Shown here piece by piece: positions 62,001 through 64,000 of a stretch of DNA of 64,000 nucleotides. A program made the position numbers and the translations under genes. The stretch lies in NCBI RefSeq assembly GCF_964204645.1, contig NC_134035.1, forward strand, positions 7,564,501 to 7,628,500. The letters are read 5' to 3'. This DNA is from Tubulanus polymorphus. Taxonomy: Eukaryota; Nemertea; Palaeonemertea; Tubulaniformes; Tubulanidae. How positions within the stretch are numbered: position 1 is the stretch's first letter; the number at the start of each line of letters is the position of its first letter. The notes under the pieces were generated by a model. It had not been told where the DNA came from and ran no database searches. It was given only the letters and a program-made list of their open reading frames with translations.

Positions 62001-64000
62001 GTGTTTCGATCATGGGCATCTATAAATTATAATGGCCATCATTTTTTCTATACTTATTCAATGAAAAGATTGTGGTGGAGTATTTGAACTGGATGAGAAT
62101 ATCCGCACCTTGACAATAACCTCTCCAAACTTCCCATCTAATTACAAAGATGGACAGCAATGTACTTGGTTCATTAAGGTAAGATAGTGGCCGTCACACG
62201 CTGAAAATAGTTAATGACAAAGTTTGTTATATGGTTGAATTGTGATGTTGCACGTGAATCCCAGTTTTAACGCATATTTATGTGTGTATCATACTAGTTA
62301 TGTAAAACCTAGACCCAATAAACAATATCAATATGAAAGTTAAACTGGAAGTCTATATCCGGTAACGGCCAATCTTATCTACCGTAATATAATGCCTTAT
62401 TGTTCTCTCAGCAATATGTTTTGTTTTTCCCCTTTTTGCTATGAAAGGCTCCGAAAAATGCGCGCGTCCAATTCACCCTACATGAATTAGAACTGGAAGG
62501 CAGTGCCGGCTCGTGTCACGATTATTTGGAAGTGAAAGCCCACGCCCTCGGTCAAATCGGAAAAAGGTTAGTTATATCGATACTTATTCTTTAGAAGTGT
62601 CTCACGACACACCGAGATGTTGAGAAATTTTTGACGGACGATCCGGACTTGCGACCAGATTGCGACCAGAAACACACGTCGTGTATTCTGTGTAAAAGTT
62701 CATCATGTCGAATTGATTTACATTTCAGATATTGCGGCAAGACGGCTGATGCGTTTAAAACCATCACTTCATCAAAAAATCATATGATGCTCGTACTGAA
62801 GTCAGACTACGGTGCAACGAAAAAAGGATTCAGTGGAACCGCTTCAATAATAACAGGTAAACTCAAATATGTTATTCAAAATATGTTATCTTATTAACGT
62901 TTACGGCTGGTGCATAAACATGAATATTACATTATATCCTAAAATACAACCTCAAATCCTCGAGACATCTTAATCGTCGATCAGTAGATCATACAATATC
63001 TGTGATGAAGTAATAAGTGTAAAATTCCACAATAGTTGAAGAATAGAATAGAATAGAATATTTTAGGCTGCAGAAGGGTGGTAGGAACTACCCGAAATAT
63101 TACGAGCAATTAAAGTTCCTCAACAATATTGTTGGATTTTACATTTATCGTTCTTATCCCTAAATATTGTCATTTTGAATTTTCGATTAATATTTCACGA
63201 TGCAAATTCGGTAACTTTTGGACGTATATTCAAAAATACTTATATGCCCTCTTGTTTACAAATGAACATTATTGAATGCATCTATAAGTTCCAACACTAT
63301 TCGTCGAAGAATCCCGCCCACGATTGGTAAAACTGACTCTAGTCTGGTTTAGTCCGGTTCTGAGTGTTTTCTATTGCAGAACGATCTGTATTTTTTCGAT
63401 ATTAGTTCGAACTTTTCCGATCATTGAAGTTATTTCATTTTTAAATTTACAGAAGATCAGTTCTGCTATAACGTCGAGGATCGAGGTGAATCATATCGAG
63501 GAAATATCAGTTATACTCAGTCGTTTGTGGAGTGTTTACCGTGGGAAGAAATGACGCATTGCGAGTTTCATCCGTTCATTCGACGGTCAGTTTTCAGTCT
63601 CATTCCCTTATAAAATATTCACCCGCTATTATTTTGTAAGGTGATGCATTACTTTCCATTTCGAAGTGTGTGATTTCAAAATTAAAATCTCAATTAAATC
63701 CAAATATTTTCATCCAAGTAATTACTGTGTACTTATGATATGATTTCATGCCCAGAATATGAAAGATATACCAATATACATTGAATAACACACCCAGCAA
63801 AAATACATCGATCAATTATTTTGTTTATCTAATTGCACGATTATCAACATCAATGTTGCTGTTATCAATTACCCCTCTGCAAGTTAGCGGATGGAATAGT
63901 CCAGATAAGTTTCACTGTAATTTTAGTGGTTATAACGCGGGGTTAGAAGGTCACAATCATTGTCGCAATCCGGGAGGAACGACTGTAAAACCCTGGTGTT
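55876..64000 (+). CDS. Gene B: astacin-EGF-ApeC-CUB-kringle protein, head-to-head paralogue of gene A (partial, runs off the window)
   Basis: Nineteen exons in consistent phase: 55,876-55,898, 55,994-56,063, 56,370-56,507, 56,903-57,046, 57,515-57,680, 58,282-58,414, 58,557-58,626, 58,960-59,059, 59,215-59,306, 59,414-59,540, 59,713-59,844, 59,974-60,249, 61,444-61,659, 61,780-61,923, 62,069-62,178, 62,448-62,566, 62,729-62,856, 63,453-63,585, 63,889 to edge. From the astacin zinc-site exon to the kringle, exon lengths equal those of gene A one for one. Predicted secreted zinc protease with an ApeC/CUB/kringle tail. Whether it also has the CCP and lectin tail lies beyond the window. Confidence 0.85.
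56370..57046 (+). CDS. Gene B exons 3-4: propeptide
   Basis: Exon 3 ([19 protein letters not shown]) is nearly identical to gene A; exon 4 (DINDEDIDIDELYQLM) is much diverged and shorter (48 versus 59 codons). Confidence 0.75.
57515..59540 (+). CDS. Gene B exons 5-10: astacin domain
   Basis: [38 protein letters not shown], zinc motif [12 protein letters not shown] (about 58,972-59,007), Met-turn SVMQY. All catalytic residues present. Confidence 0.9.
59713..59844 (+). CDS. Gene B exon 11: EGF-like module
   Basis: Six cysteines ([29 protein letters not shown]); same length as in gene A. Confidence 0.85.
59974..61923 (+). CDS. Gene B exons 12-14: ApeC domain
   Basis: [66 protein letters not shown]. 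Exon sizes 276, 216 and 144 as in gene A. The 1.2-kb intron at 60,250-61,443 holds no recognised feature. Confidence 0.75.
62069..62856 (+). CDS. Gene B exons 15-17: CUB domain
   Basis: [66 protein letters not shown]. Exon sizes 110, 119 and 128 as in gene A. Confidence 0.9.
63453..64000 (+). CDS. Gene B exons 18-19: kringle (cut by window edge)
   Basis: [24 protein letters not shown], then [15 protein letters not shown] at the edge. The 303-base intron between them is clearly alignable to that of gene A. Confidence 0.85.

Overview
The window is nuclear DNA of an animal. Genes have many short exons with GT/AG introns, TATA boxes and AATAAA signals. The proteins are typical of extracellular animal proteins (astacin, CUB, kringle, CCP/sushi, C-type lectin, ApeC, ShKT, a rhodopsin-type receptor), and decayed LINEs and foldback elements lie between genes. 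The mix of ApeC, ShKT and kringle modules suggests a marine invertebrate, perhaps a lophotrochozoan; the species cannot be named from sequence alone. Layout: 0.3-1.6 kb (-) is a decayed fragment of a Polinton/Maverick DNA polymerase. 2.0-3.1 kb (-) is an intronless class A GPCR. 3.6-4.55 kb is a non-autonomous transposon with long TIRs and a 6-bp target duplication. 5.28-7.56 kb (-) is a complete four-exon gene for a small secreted Cys-rich protein that looks like the PCSK9 C-terminal domain, with a 33-bp minisatellite in an intron. 7.8-10 kb holds LINE relics. From 49.2 down to 11.46 kb (-) runs one giant mosaic gene (gene A) whose 42 predicted exons join in consistent phase (about 2,470 codons): signal peptide, propeptide, astacin protease, EGF, ApeC, CUB, kringle, ShKT, CCP, C-type lectin, ShKT, CCP, an unnamed beta-sandwich, then CCPs and four kringle-CCP-CCP triads. 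A head-to-head paralogue (gene B, +) starts at 55.88 kb and runs off the right edge after the first kringle. The roughly 6.6 kb between their starts holds LINE and foldback debris. The 17.3-kb intron 32 of gene A is almost wholly a Polinton/Maverick (about 18,575-35,406), transcribed mainly antisense to gene A and visibly more AT-rich. It encodes a protein-primed family B DNA polymerase, a poxvirus VLTF3-like late transcription factor, a penton-like minor capsid protein, a double-jelly-roll-type major capsid protein, a DDE integrase with a chromodomain, an FtsK/A32-type packaging ATPase and eight uncharacterised, partly membrane-spanning proteins. Three things stand out. (1) The polymerase carries a full 355-residue intein with a LAGLIDADG homing endonuclease, inserted in the catalytic motif C. 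(2) Fourteen of fifteen element genes start within TAAATG, usually behind a T-run, which resembles the poxvirus late promoter. (3) The element encodes a VLTF3-like factor of the family that reads such promoters in poxviruses. Two one-base length changes in five-base homopolymers break the polymerase and the VLTF3-like gene; every other element gene is open, so the copy is young or the breaks are sequence errors. No adenain-type protease was seen.
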